A stretch of DNA of 38,869 bases from Oligoflexia bacterium (GTDB lineage Bacteria; Bdellovibrionota; Bacteriovoracia; Bacteriovoracales; Bacteriovoracaceae): NCBI GenBank assembly GCA_015231325.1, contig JADGBS010000011.1, positions 1 through 38,869 of the forward strand, written 5' to 3'. Made by a program: the position numbers and the translations under genes. The notes under the pieces are model-generated. The model had not been told where the DNA came from, searched no databases, and saw nothing but the letters and a program-made list of their open reading frames with translations. Shown piece by piece: positions 16,166 to 25,428 of this stretch. The stretch's first letter is position 1, and every line of letters starts with the position of its first letter.

Positions 16166-17848
16166 ATGAGCGAATTGGAAAAAACCAAACCACTAAGCGG
16201 AGAGCTATTAGATCTACAACGAGTAATTTGCAAATATGCAACCGATTATGGGTTAAACTTCTATGAGGTAATTTTTGAGCTCTGCGATTATGAGACAGTA
16301 AATATTCTAGCAGCACAAGGAGGATTTCCTACTCGCTACCCTCACTGGCGTTTTGGTATGGAATATGATCAATTTTCCAAAGGATATGCCTACGGAGTGC
16401 AAAAAATTTATGAGATGGTAATAAATACTGATCCTTGTTACGCTTATCTATTAAATGCCAACTACTTGGTAGACCAAAAAACTGTTATGGCCCACGTCTA
16501 CGGACACGCTGACTTTTTTAAAAATAATTGTTGGTTTGCTAATACTAATCGCAGAATGATGGATACTATGGCCAATCATCGCAGCAAAATTCGTCGCTAC
16601 ATGGAGAAATATGGTGCTGACGAAGTTGAACAATTTATCGACAAAGTCCTATCCTTAGAAAATTTGCTGGATGTCCATGAACTATTTGAAACCCCAGAGT
16701 TAAAGCGCGAGCGCAAAGATATCGACAAATTAGCAAAAGAAGAAAAACAAAAAGGCCCTGACGACGATCGCAGCGAGGCGCTCCGTTCTTTTATGCGCAG
16801 TCCCTACTACAAAGATAAGGACGGCAAAGGAGGAGGAGGGGTAGGCGGCGGTGGTAGCGGTAAAAAAGATAAGGGAAAACATAAAAAGCATGAACATCAG
16901 AATAGCGACAGTAATGCGACCACAACTGCAACGCCAACTACAACCACTGCAGCAACGAGCACAGACCCTCAAGTACAAGGACCCAACCATGAGGGCGAGG
17001 GTAGCAGAAGTGAGGCAAGGGGACAACAAATACAAAAACTCCCTTCGTTGCCTCAGCGCGATATTATGAGCTTTTTAGCTGAATATGCACCAATCAATGA
17101 GTGGCAGTCAGACGTAATCAGCATTTTGCGTGAAGAGGCCTACTATTTTTTACCCCAGCGCATGACTAAAATTATGAATGAAGGCTGGGCAAGCTACTGG
17201 CACTCTAAACTGCTCACAGAAAAAGCGCTGTTTGCCAGCGAAATAACCGATTTTGCCGACCACCATGCTGGAATTATGCAAATGAGTCGTAAACAATTAA
17301 ACCCCTACAAACTGGGAATAGAACTATTTCGCGACATCGAGTTCCGCTGGAATACTGGGCGTTATGGAAAAGAATACAACGATTGCTCAGATCTGCGCCA
17401 AAAAGAAAACTGGGACCTGAGAAAAGGAGAGGGAGCAGCAAAAATATTCGAGGTTCGTAGTTCACACAACGATATAACTTTCATCGATGAATACTTGACT
17501 CCTGAGTTTTGTGAACGACAACAAATCTTCACCTACAAATTCAATCCCCGAAGTGGACGGTACGAGATTGATACTCGTGACTTTCAGGCAATTAAACTGA
17601 AGTTACTCACCTCGCTCACCAACTTTGGGTCTCCCCTAATTGAAGTGGCGGATGCCAATTTCGCTAATAGAGGGGAGATGCTACTCCACCACCATCATGA
17701 TGGAGTAGATCTCGACCTAAATTATGCGCAAGAAACCATGCGCAATATTTGGGCAATTTGGAGACGCCCAGTAAACCTAAGAAGCAAATATGACAACAAA
17801 GAGATCCTCTTTACATTTAACGGCAAAGAGATGAATCCGTTAGGTTAA
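16166..17848 (+). CDS. spoVR: SpoVR family protein
   Basis: 560 residues. The SpoVR (E. coli YcgB) family is named after a Bacillus cortex-formation gene but is widespread in non-spore-formers, nearly always with PrkA and YeaH. Recognisable segments are ICKYATDYGLNFYEVIFELC (21-40), GGFPTRYPHWRFGMEYDQF (52-70), KTVMAHVYGHADFFKNN (105-121, with conserved histidines), and, in the C-terminal half, EYAPINEWQSDVISILREEA, MTKIMNEGWASYWHSK and RLDLD-like DLDLNYAQETM. Residues about 190-290 are a low-complexity insert (Lys/Asp, then poly-Gly/Lys, then Thr/Ala repeats) that relatives lack or have shorter. Third gene of the operon. Not evidence for sporulation here. Confidence 0.95.
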   Translation: MSELEKTKPLSGELLDLQRVICKYATDYGLNFYEVIFELCDYETVNILAAQGGFPTRYPHWRFGMEYDQFSKGYAYGVQKIYEMVINTDPCYAYLLNANYLVDQKTVMAHVYGHADFFKNNCWFANTNRRMMDTMANHRSKIRRYMEKYGADEVEQFIDKVLSLENLLDVHELFETPELKRERKDIDKLAKEEKQKGPDDDRSEALRSFMRSPYYKDKDGKGGGGVGGGGSGKKDKGKHKKHEHQNSDSNATTTATPTTTTAATSTDPQVQGPNHEGEGSRSEARGQQIQKLPSLPQRDIMSFLAEYAPINEWQSDVISILREEAYYFLPQRMTKIMNEGWASYWHSKLLTEKALFASEITDFADHHAGIMQMSRKQLNPYKLGIELFRDIEFRWNTGRYGKEYNDCSDLRQKENWDLRKGEGAAKIFEVRSSHNDITFIDEYLTPEFCERQQIFTYKFNPRSGRYEIDTRDFQAIKLKLLTSLTNFGSPLIEVADANFANRGEMLLHHHHDGVDLDLNYAQETMRNIWAIWRRPVNLRSKYDNKEILFTFNGKEMNPLG

Positions 17849-17864
17849 GACTTCGCCGTTCGCT

Positions 17865-17895
17865 ATTCTCGATTCTCCGTTCTCTGTTCTCCGTT
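17865..17895. repeat. TTCTCCGTT tandem repeats between convergent genes
   Basis: ATTCTCCGTT (17872-17881) and GTTCTCCGTT (17886-17895) stand at a 14-bp period, preceded by a partial ATTCTCG. The block fills the 45-base gap between the ends of spoVR (plus) and the glutaminase-like gene (minus) and just enters the end of the latter. No terminator hairpin is visible there. Confidence 0.65.
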
Positions 17896-18856
17896 AAAAC
17901 CTTCGATCTGAGACTGGATAAAGCTCACTATAAGCGTTATGCATATTACCCCAAGCGGTAATATCCTTACTTGGATTTCTAGTGGCCGTGTCCATATCTG
18001 TAGGATAGAAATAAAAACGACTTGTCTTAATAAGATGACAGCAAGCATTCCTTTTTTCGCGCTGATAAATATTGTATTGGTTGTATTCTAGTTCTTTGCA
18101 CTTACCACGCACATTTACGAACTTTCGTGACCACTGATGCAGATCAACAGGAGAATTAAAAAATTCTTTATCCATGGCCATTTCAGTGATTTTTCCGCTT
18201 TCGTCCTGCATATTTACGTAAGGACTGACATGGAACCACCAACCGTTCATACACAAATTACCATACATCAAGAAAACCTTTTTGGTGGCAATATTAAGAT
18301 CCTTTTCCATCTCATAGGACCAGACGTGCGCACGACGAAAACATTGCGATGCCGCATTTCTACGAAAGCGTAAGCGTGGACCAACGAACTGATTATGCTG
18401 CCGATTGAAGGCACTCTGCATCTCCTGACGAGTAACCACATCTTTTAGTCCTAACGTATATAGAACAAAATCAGGATCAAGTTTATCTGTAAATCGCACC
18501 TCTTCGCTGTCGGTAGTTTGCTCCAAAACATCAAAAGACACTACCTTAAAATTGCCTTCTTTCAACACAAAACTCAGTAAGCTACGATTATCAACTGCTT
18601 CCTTCAATTGTTGTACTGTCTCGACATTTGGATTAGAAACAACGGCAACTCTACCATCTAACAGAAAAAGTTTATAATCGCTACCTTCCTTCTCTTTTTG
18701 TGCGTCAACTATTTTGGTTTGCACAATGAATTCGTCACTGTTTGCAACAATGCCTGTACCAACAGCGTCATCGCCAGGATCAGCAGCATTCAACGGTGCA
18801 GTGAAAATTAGCGTAGAAAACAAAAGACCAAATAAGGGCAAAGCAATTTTTTTCAT
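17894..18856 (-). CDS. Exported protein-glutaminase-like deamidase (probable proenzyme)
   Basis: 320 residues. A clean signal peptide (MKKIALPLFGLLFSTLIFTA, cleavage about NAA at 23-25) is preceded by AAGGAGA. The C-terminal part matches the layout of the Chryseobacterium protein-glutaminase, which deamidates glutamine side chains in proteins. Nucleophile Cys172 lies in QCFRRAH (family CYARAH). His209 lies in WWFHVSPYV (family WSYHVA). Asp229 lies in MDKEFF (family IDPSLF). The His-Asp spacing of 20 equals that of the known enzyme, as I recall it. Residues 26-165 would then be the inhibitory pro-region. Extra cysteines (202, 253, 272, 273) may form disulfides. It converges on spoVR. The assignment rests on motif memory, not a search. 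Confidence 0.65.
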   Translation of the reverse strand: MKKIALPLFGLLFSTLIFTAPLNAADPGDDAVGTGIVANSDEFIVQTKIVDAQKEKEGSDYKLFLLDGRVAVVSNPNVETVQQLKEAVDNRSLLSFVLKEGNFKVVSFDVLEQTTDSEEVRFTDKLDPDFVLYTLGLKDVVTRQEMQSAFNRQHNQFVGPRLRFRRNAASQCFRRAHVWSYEMEKDLNIATKKVFLMYGNLCMNGWWFHVSPYVNMQDESGKITEMAMDKEFFNSPVDLHQWSRKFVNVRGKCKELEYNQYNIYQREKRNACCHLIKTSRFYFYPTDMDTATRNPSKDITAWGNMHNAYSELYPVSDRRF

Positions 18857-19335
18857 ACAATGTCTCCTTCTAAGACAAAAAATGAAAGTTAATAAATAAT
18901 ATCCAGCTCATTAACTGCAAAAACCATACAAGTTAATGAACTAGACATATCTATTAAATTTACCTAGTGGTTGTCAAACTTAAAATTATTTTTTTTTACA
19001 ACTTTTTGCCATTATTAAATTAGATCTCGACTAGGCGATCGGCCAATTATTCACTTTGGTCACTAAGGGATGGAAACTTAATAACTTCCTTACTTCATTA
19101 CCATCGGACCATGCCTTATCCCAAAAAATGCCGAGCGCATACGGCCGTATCAGCGGGCCGCTGCAGCGGAAACAGAGGGGAGCATATTTATAAAAATAAT
19201 TGTCACAGAAAAAAATACTGACAAGGAGATGGTTTGATTTTTTGACAAAAATGGATACTATAGTTTTCTCGACAAGGAGTTCACTATAGTTTATGAAGTA
19301 TTGTCTTTATAAAGTATAAAGCGTGAACGTTTCTA
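18857..19335. other. Intergenic region with a GC-rich island
   Basis: No convincing gene. Much is AT-rich, but 19125-19175 is strikingly GC-rich (for example CATACGGCCGTATCAGCGGG, CCGCTGCAGCGG). On the minus strand a start-less frame stays open for about 80 codons across the island and ends in HPLVTKVNNWPIA then TAG (19034-19036). On the plus strand an ATG frame of 36 codons starts at 19110. Duplicated GACAAGGAG (19220-19228, 19271-19279) and ACTATAGTTT (19257-19266, 19283-19292) follow. This may be a relic of acquired DNA. Confidence 0.4.
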
Positions 19336-19842
19336 TTATATGTTCGGCGCTGTTTCATAATTGTATTGAATGTGAGTCTTATCTAAGATATTTATATCCA
19401 GTCGTCCCAAATAATTTATCACTCCGACCTTTATTTCGAATTCTGGAAGATTAAATAATTTATAAGATGAATTTCGGCAGCGTAATTCCGTGAAACGATA
19501 TTTCCCTTGATCCATAGTAAGAGAAAGTATTTCTTCTTTCCTTTGCCCGACTACACTAAAAGTATAACTTGGTCCATCACGGTCAACACTACTCACTCGT
19601 AGATAACATGTTGTTTTATTATTACCTCTGATGTATATGCTTGCAGAAGCAGGTTGGAAGATTTGAGCGGTCTTTTGTTCATAAGGAGATGATGAAGCTG
19701 CAGTGCTATTTACAGCGATAGAAGAACAAGCAGTTAGCATTGTTTCCAACAGAAAGATTAATCCCAGTGAAATTAAGGAAAACATCACTGCTATGCTTAG
19801 GCCCTTAGACTCTCCATAATCACACCTACTTTTATTGTTCAT
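19336..19842 (-). CDS. Outer-membrane or periplasmic lipoprotein, unknown function
   Basis: 168 residues. The start at 19842 is chosen because GAGGGG lies just before the ATG and the product then has a lipoprotein signal: a hydrophobic segment (residues 17-36) and lipobox LTAC with Cys39 as the lipidated residue. A longer frame begins 39 codons upstream without such support. The mature part, after a Ser/Ala linker, looks all-beta: ASASIYIRG, SYTFSVVGQ and FEIKVGVINYLGRLDI. The last piece resembles the strand-turn-strand ending of DUF2846-type lipoproteins, a weak similarity. It lies alone between two larger gaps; neighbours give no clue to its role. Confidence 0.75.
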   Translation of the reverse strand: MNNKSRCDYGESKGLSIAVMFSLISLGLIFLLETMLTACSSIAVNSTAASSSPYEQKTAQIFQPASASIYIRGNNKTTCYLRVSSVDRDGPSYTFSVVGQRKEEILSLTMDQGKYRFTELRCRNSSYKLFNLPEFEIKVGVINYLGRLDINILDKTHIQYNYETAPNI

Positions 19843-20117
19843 TTCCCCTCTTGCGGGTGACACCCCAATAACTTCTATTAGATTAGACAGACTAGACTTC
19901 AAAAATTTTTGCGCATCTTTGCATATTAAAGTTAGCACAAGTTTATGAATAAAAATCAAATATAAAATGAACTAACACTTACATAAACCATGGCAGTGTC
20001 AAAAAAAGCACAATGATAGTTGAAGACTGACCGCTGAAGGCCACAATCAAATTTTAACTAGGGGGGTGAGTTACATTAGAAATTAGAACAAGATAAAATT
20101 AGAAGAAATAAAATTAA

Positions 20118-21296
20118 TTAAATATTTAGAGAAAAACCTAAACGTAGTTCTGAGGTGCGAATTTTTTTACCAACGGCCCTGGAGCCTCTGTCACTAGTAG
20201 TGGAAGTGTATGCTACTTGGTTCTCATCCTGACAGCTAGCATATGACAAGAAGATTTTGGGTTGGGTTTTCTTATCGGTTTTATCTACGTTCATACGAGG
20301 AAAGTATTCAAGGGCAATGTTATAAGTATTGTACTTCCAATAATCTACATCTTGCACCCTATGCTTACCAGTATCATATTTTATAACCGGCTGTATGGAA
20401 GCATTTCCTGCGTGGTTATAGCGTGCCTCAAAAACAATAGATTGCTTACTATCGTTCTTTCCAACTACACCTTGCCAATCTTTATAGATATTTTTTAAAT
20501 AGTCACCATGCAGAATAAGTTGCTTGTCCAACAATACAAATTCAGAACCAACAGCGTAGTAATCAATTTTTTTCTTGATAACATCAGCAGTGAGCGATGA
20601 TTCAGGACCCTTCGCAACCTGTTTTGGATACGGAAGATTGTGGTAGGACAAGATCGGTTTAATCATACCATCCAGAAAATCACCAAAGAAAACAATCCCC
20701 ATTCCAGGAGTAGATTGATTTTTAATATTGGATGCATTATTGAATGCCAATAACTCAATTCTCTGATTGGCGAAAGTATAGTCTAATGCTAAACCAGGCA
20801 TTTGCCCGTAGGCCACCTCACCATATCCATAGTCCTCAATATACGACCATCTATAAACATCTAGACCAGACATCTGCCCCTCAACCCCTCCGATATTGAG
20901 AAAAAATTGACCAACAGTCAAAGTCAGATTATCTATCAATTTATATTCCATGGCCAAATCTGGAAGAACGCTAGTTTGGTCAGAGGACCCAAAAACAGCG
21001 TCTGAACTCCAACTACCACGAAAATCCACGGTCGCAAAATATTTAACATTGTCATCCAAGCTACCACCTATTTTTAGCTTTGCTACCTTGAACTGAAAAT
21101 ACTTTGCTGTTGTTTCATCATTGGTCTTCATGCTCACGCCGTTAGACGTAATAGTATCATCATTAGAACCTTCGATCACATAATCGGTCCTAATCTGTGC
21201 GCCAACTTTACTGTCAGCATGTGCAGGAACCCAAGCAATAACCAATGTCAATAAAGCAAAAACACTAACGAACCTCATGAGAAATCGTAAACTCAT
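20118..21296 (-). CDS. Outer-membrane porin, OprO/OprP-like
   Basis: 392 residues with a signal peptide (MSLRFLMRFVSVFALLTLVI, cleavage after AHA at about 27). The mature protein alternates polar and hydrophobic residues as in beta-barrel strands, with many aromatic girdle residues and no long hydrophobic helix. The segments KIGGSLDDNVKYFATVDF, YKLIDNLTLTVGQFFLNIGG and ALDYTFANQRIELLAF resemble phosphate-selective porin O/P family strands. The last strand SELRLGFSLNI ends in Ile rather than the usual Phe. It would let small anions or solutes cross the outer membrane; specificity cannot be read. AAGGAGG lies 7 bases before the ATG. Confidence 0.8.
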   Translation of the reverse strand: MSLRFLMRFVSVFALLTLVIAWVPAHADSKVGAQIRTDYVIEGSNDDTITSNGVSMKTNDETTAKYFQFKVAKLKIGGSLDDNVKYFATVDFRGSWSSDAVFGSSDQTSVLPDLAMEYKLIDNLTLTVGQFFLNIGGVEGQMSGLDVYRWSYIEDYGYGEVAYGQMPGLALDYTFANQRIELLAFNNASNIKNQSTPGMGIVFFGDFLDGMIKPILSYHNLPYPKQVAKGPESSLTADVIKKKIDYYAVGSEFVLLDKQLILHGDYLKNIYKDWQGVVGKNDSKQSIVFEARYNHAGNASIQPVIKYDTGKHRVQDVDYWKYNTYNIALEYFPRMNVDKTDKKTQPKIFLSYASCQDENQVAYTSTTSDRGSRAVGKKIRTSELRLGFSLNI

Positions 21297-21768
21297 ACTA
21301 TTCCCTCCTTTAGGAAATTAGCTGTTCTCCTCAGTAACATGATTAACATTAAAGTAAATCAATCTGATAAATATCCTAACTCTATATAGTTATAAAAAAA
21401 GAATTCCGTGCAATACCTCCCTTCATAAACCTGATAATAACATAGGCATAATAATACGATAACCCGAGAATACCAAATATTACAAGAAATAAAAAAGACT
21501 TTGTGCAAAAATCTATTTTTCACTAATTCGCCTCAAGTATTTTTTTCACTTTCCGCCAATGTGAAAATCTGCTACAGTGAACACCTACTTATATGGCCAA
21601 TACCAACTAATATCTGCGAATATTGAAAATTTTTAAGTTCATTCAAAATAGAACAACCGCTTTTAGTCAGCTATTAATAGTTGATCAAAACTAATAATTC
21701 TATAAAAGAATTCATTGATAATTTCGCTATGAGCAGGATAAATGTCGCCTACATAGATAGAACTGGTT
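21297..21768. other. Intergenic region upstream of the porin gene
   Basis: No gene seen. It separates the porin start from the GH81 stop, both on the minus strand, and should hold the porin promoter. It is strongly AT-rich. One weak hairpin is visible: TTTTCAC (21543-21549) pairs with GTGAAAA (21561-21567) around an 11-base loop. I could not pick a convincing pair of -35 and -10 boxes. Confidence 0.5.
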
Positions 21769-24285
21769 TCAATCTGCCCGAAAAACTTCATCATACATCG
21801 TGGTCTTGGGAGGGATATTTAAAATGGAGTGAATAACTTTGCCACTAGTGTCTTTAAAATTAATAGTTAAAGATTTGTTAGTAGAAGGATTATATCCAAC
21901 AAAAGTGTAAATATTATTCTTTTTAAATACTCCAAAAGAAGGTTTGTCTGCGTAAATATCAGCTACCACACTTCCCAATTGATTTAAATTATGAATGAAG
22001 AAGTAAGTCGAAGTCCAAGTCTCTTGATCTAATATTCCAGGTTCCGGCGCTCCTTGTGGCCCATGAATTTTTCCAAACTGATATTTACTAATGGCCAATT
22101 GGGGATCAATGAGCGACAAAAAGCGCAACATAATTCCATCCCATGCATTAATTTCGGCATCTTTACCATAAATCTTTTGATGAATACCCCACATTTCTTT
22201 CCAGAGCATATTTGCATAACTCTGATTTAAACCGAGATATAAGGTGGCCGCTGTCATTGGTAACATTTGAATGCCATAGAGCTCTTCAATATATTTACTC
22301 CCCCAGAAAGTTTCAAATTCATAGGCCGTCTCACGCAAAATAACTGCATGAGAGTAAGGATAATCTGGATGAAGAATCTCCCGATCCACATCCAACCAAT
22401 ATTGATCGATCGCCGATTTTTCAGTCCAATATAAGTAGAGTCCAAGATCCCGATAATCGTTATTACCGGTGACCAATCCCCACAAATAAATTGCCGCCCA
22501 CGCATTCATTGCTTCCGAAGAAGACTCTTGATCATTTCCACTATAATTGTCATCCCAACACCATCCGTTGGCGTAACTACGACCGGTATATGGAGAGAAA
22601 TAACGAAGGTGCGGAAATTGTCGATCATCCCGATATGGAGATGCGATATTGCGAACTAATTCGTCGATGGCCGAACCATAATCTTGTAAAAAAGTTGGAT
22701 GATACTGTACCAAAATTGCAGCAGCATGAATCCAGTAACCATAATGAAAGTGCATATCATTAAGCGCTTGTGTACCAAATCCCGCACGCCAACCAGTTAT
22801 GTTTCCCCAATAACCGCCTTCTGGAGAAAAGTAGGTCATAAAGTGATGAGGACCACCATCGGCCCAAAAAGTTTTTTCTTTTCCTGGAGAGTAAGTGAAC
22901 CAATCTGCAAATTCATTATAGAGACTTTCAATAAATTCATTTTTAAGCTCTGACGCTGCCGGGCCTAATTTATCCGCAATATTTATCGACTCAGCAATCC
23001 TTAGCAGCGCTTTTCCACCACCATAAGTATCAACATTATAATTATTTTTTATTTCTTGTTCTTTATACAAGTATTCAAGTGCAAGACCATGATCATACCC
23101 CAAGGATTTGAGCGGTTCATTAAACGAATGAAGAATTCCATGATTTTTCAAAACCGTCTCAAATGTGTGACCAATAAAAATCTTTAATTTTCCACGCATC
23201 GTTTGGTAGTGCTTTTCTTGGGAATAGGGAGTGGCCAGATTTTTATATTGATGTGGGAAAAGGGTAATCAGCGGTTCTGTATTCATCGATTTTCTTAAAG
23301 GAACAGTTGTAATATTAAAAGTGGTGGTGATAGCAGCCTCACTTTCGTTATAACGATAATTAGCATAAGTACCTACTATTTTGGTGTAAGCATGCTCATA
23401 AAAAAGAGGAGCATCCGCTAATGATGGAATTAGTGCTACAGTTAAATAATTGCTAGGGTGATTGTTAGAGGCAAAAGAAACCGATAAATTAGATCCTTCC
23501 CGCTTCCAAGTAGTACCCTCGTCTGCATATAGCCCATACCAACGTACTTCCTGCGTTATGGGTTGTAATAATTTTACAACAATGTGATCGCTTGTAACAT
23601 AATCTGAATTGATTAAAACAGCGTTCCCCTGTTTGTCGTAAAAATGAATATTACCAGCAAAGCTATTGAGGCGAATACGAGGATTGCCATTTTGAAAACT
23701 CGTAAAAATGTACGGACTACCCGCGGTTATAGTCGAATTCATTTGATGACCATTATTATCTGCAGTTTGTAAATTTACATGCCAATCACCATAACCATCT
23801 ACTTTAGTTTTGGTCGAAATTTGTTCCAACTTGTCATTCATTAACAACAAATCATAATGTACATATGAACCAATTTTCCAATTTTTCTTTGAGTATCCAA
23901 TTATCGGACCACCACTGGCCGACATCACGTATCCGTTTCCCTTATAACTAATGCCCAGTCCAAAGAAACCATTCTCTGCTGGATAGCGATCTTTACAGGG
24001 ATAAACTATCAACGGATATGGACTCATCGTAATGACATCATCTTTAACTAAAACACCGGCCCACCAGTTATTGGATGGAATTGGACCAGTAATCTTATTG
24101 GTTTTATTGATGGGGGGACGATAAACAAAACCAGGAGCGCCATTATCTTGCGAACCGATGGTACCTTCTGGTGCCCATCCCGTAAAATGACAAAATGCAG
24201 TGAATGCGGTGAATGCGGTAATTGCGATGAATGAGATGAACACGGTGGAAACAACTATTACAACTTTGAACATAAATTTTTTCAT
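21769..24285 (-). CDS. Exported GH81 endo-beta-1,3-glucanase
   Basis: 838 residues from the ATG that follows AAGGAGG by 9 bases; a GTG three codons earlier overlaps that site and is rejected. GH81 enzymes cut beta-1,3-glucans such as laminarin, curdlan and fungal wall glucan. Family marks (numbered from that GTG; subtract 3): GPIPSNNWWAGVLV (70-83) at the N-terminal beta domain, WADGGPHHFMTYFSPEGGYW, then LNDMHFHYGYWIHAAA with catalytic Asp513, and GNDQESSSEAMNAWAA with Glu590 and Glu594. The signal peptide is followed by no lipobox. Its core contains AFTAFTAF, made by 9-bp tandem repeats. The protein is probably secreted through Sec. Its carbohydrate target suggests use of algal or fungal material. 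Confidence 0.92.
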   Translation of the reverse strand: MKKFMFKVVIVVSTVFISFIAITAFTAFTAFCHFTGWAPEGTIGSQDNGAPGFVYRPPINKTNKITGPIPSNNWWAGVLVKDDVITMSPYPLIVYPCKDRYPAENGFFGLGISYKGNGYVMSASGGPIIGYSKKNWKIGSYVHYDLLLMNDKLEQISTKTKVDGYGDWHVNLQTADNNGHQMNSTITAGSPYIFTSFQNGNPRIRLNSFAGNIHFYDKQGNAVLINSDYVTSDHIVVKLLQPITQEVRWYGLYADEGTTWKREGSNLSVSFASNNHPSNYLTVALIPSLADAPLFYEHAYTKIVGTYANYRYNESEAAITTTFNITTVPLRKSMNTEPLITLFPHQYKNLATPYSQEKHYQTMRGKLKIFIGHTFETVLKNHGILHSFNEPLKSLGYDHGLALEYLYKEQEIKNNYNVDTYGGGKALLRIAESINIADKLGPAASELKNEFIESLYNEFADWFTYSPGKEKTFWADGGPHHFMTYFSPEGGYWGNITGWRAGFGTQALNDMHFHYGYWIHAAAILVQYHPTFLQDYGSAIDELVRNIASPYRDDRQFPHLRYFSPYTGRSYANGWCWDDNYSGNDQESSSEAMNAWAAIYLWGLVTGNNDYRDLGLYLYWTEKSAIDQYWLDVDREILHPDYPYSHAVILRETAYEFETFWGSKYIEELYGIQMLPMTAATLYLGLNQSYANMLWKEMWGIHQKIYGKDAEINAWDGIMLRFLSLIDPQLAISKYQFGKIHGPQGAPEPGILDQETWTSTYFFIHNLNQLGSVVADIYADKPSFGVFKKNNIYTFVGYNPSTNKSLTINFKDTSGKVIHSILNIPPKTTMYDEVFRAD

Positions 24286-24429
24286 TCCGAACACCCTCCT
24301 TAGGATTCGTCGTAAAAAAATGTCATCTAAAAAATTTAATCAATGTTCCATATCAACGCTGCATAATTTAATTTTAACAAGAAAAGAAGCTGTGTCTATC
24401 CCAATATTAATCGTCCAAAATACTAAGCA

Positions 24430-25428
24430 CTAATGTGGATGTATGGCCTGACGACCTAGACTGCCCCCAATCACAATGCTACGGATTTCTTCTGTATCTC
24501 GGAGCATACTCACTATTCGCTCAAGTCGTTCGTCAGCGTCGCGTGATAACAGTTCTGTTGCAAACATACGAGGAGTTTTTTGATCTCCATTTTTTTGGAA
24601 CACTAATCCTCCTCTATCAAGCAATTGTTGAACAATTCCATCCTCCTTCCTTGCAATCGCATCAAACAGTTCTGAACCTGATACTGATCCTGATTCAGTA
24701 GCAGTTGCATACATGTGAGACTCTAAAAAAGATACTGACCCAAATGATTTACTACTATTATCCCTCTTTGCTCGTACTACTCCAAATGCCTGTAAAACTA
24801 AGACAATTTGGTCATAATTCCTTTCCAGGGCATCATCTAAACAGGAAATATTTTCAGGCCGTTTCGGATTGGCACCTTTATTCAACAATAAGGCAACAAA
24901 AGCAGCATCGCCTGAACGTATTGCATGCATCAACGCAGAGGTCCCACTTTCGTCAGTGACATTAGGGTCAATGCCAGATTGAAGTACATGTGCGACAGTG
25001 CCAGCATAGTGTCTCTGTATACCCCATATCAATAGGCGTACTAAAATGTCTTGTTTTAACTTCTCATTTTGCGTTCGATTACTCTGTAAACCTTCTATAT
25101 TTGTAACAATATTATCAACAATCAAGAGATCGTTTGACTCACCTGATTGAAGAGCGCTTACAAAGAGCTGCAAAATATCGGTTGGGGTCATCTTTCTAAA
25201 ATCGATGAAAGTAGTAAATTTTTGTTCTTTTGTTTTGTCAGCTACTCTTCCGAGGTGGATGTCTAAATTAGGATCTCCAATAACATCAATATGAATATCA
25301 GTATCAATATCAATATCAATATCAATATCAATATCAACTTCACCCTCAACGGACTGACTTCCGTGCGCATGGTTGCAAAGAGTACATAACACAAAAAAAA
25401 TAGCTAATAAATGTGTCTTCATCGTCAT
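24430..25428 (-). CDS. Exported ankyrin-repeat protein
   Basis: 332 residues. The signal peptide is MTMKTHLLAIFFVLCTLCNH with cleavage near AHG; GAGG lies 7 bases before the ATG. Directly after it comes an Asp-Ile alternating stretch (residues 32-42) encoded by a 6-bp tandem repeat. Residues about 133-220 carry ankyrin repeats: SGTSALMHAIRSGDAAFVAL and LLNKGANP (161-188) is the clearest, with ISCLDDALERNYDQIVLVLQ as a degenerate one. A further copy may lie at SELFDAIARKEDGIVQQLL. Ankyrin repeats bind proteins; the partner is unknown. Being exported, it may act in the periplasm or on another cell (inference). Confidence 0.85.
   Translation of the reverse strand: MTMKTHLLAIFFVLCTLCNHAHGSQSVEGEVDIDIDIDIDIDTDIHIDVIGDPNLDIHLGRVADKTKEQKFTTFIDFRKMTPTDILQLFVSALQSGESNDLLIVDNIVTNIEGLQSNRTQNEKLKQDILVRLLIWGIQRHYAGTVAHVLQSGIDPNVTDESGTSALMHAIRSGDAAFVALLLNKGANPKRPENISCLDDALERNYDQIVLVLQAFGVVRAKRDNSSKSFGSVSFLESHMYATATESGSVSGSELFDAIARKEDGIVQQLLDRGGLVFQKNGDQKTPRMFATELLSRDADERLERIVSMLRDTEEIRSIVIGGSLGRQAIHPH
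25303..25338. repeat. 6-bp tandem repeat coding for Asp-Ile
   Basis: Six copies of ATCAAT/ATCAAC (plus strand; GATATT/GTTGAT on the coding strand) just after the signal-peptide codons of the ankyrin gene. Units of 6 bp keep the frame, so copy number can vary without breaking the gene. Confidence 0.85.

Noticed and set aside
16166..17848. SpoVR as evidence for spore formation
   Set aside because: SpoVR with PrkA and YeaH is common in non-spore-forming proteobacteria, and no sporulation-specific genes are seen.
25303..25338. CRISPR-like array
   Set aside because: The units are 6 bp with no spacers and lie inside the ankyrin gene; no repeat-spacer pattern or cas gene occurs anywhere in the window.
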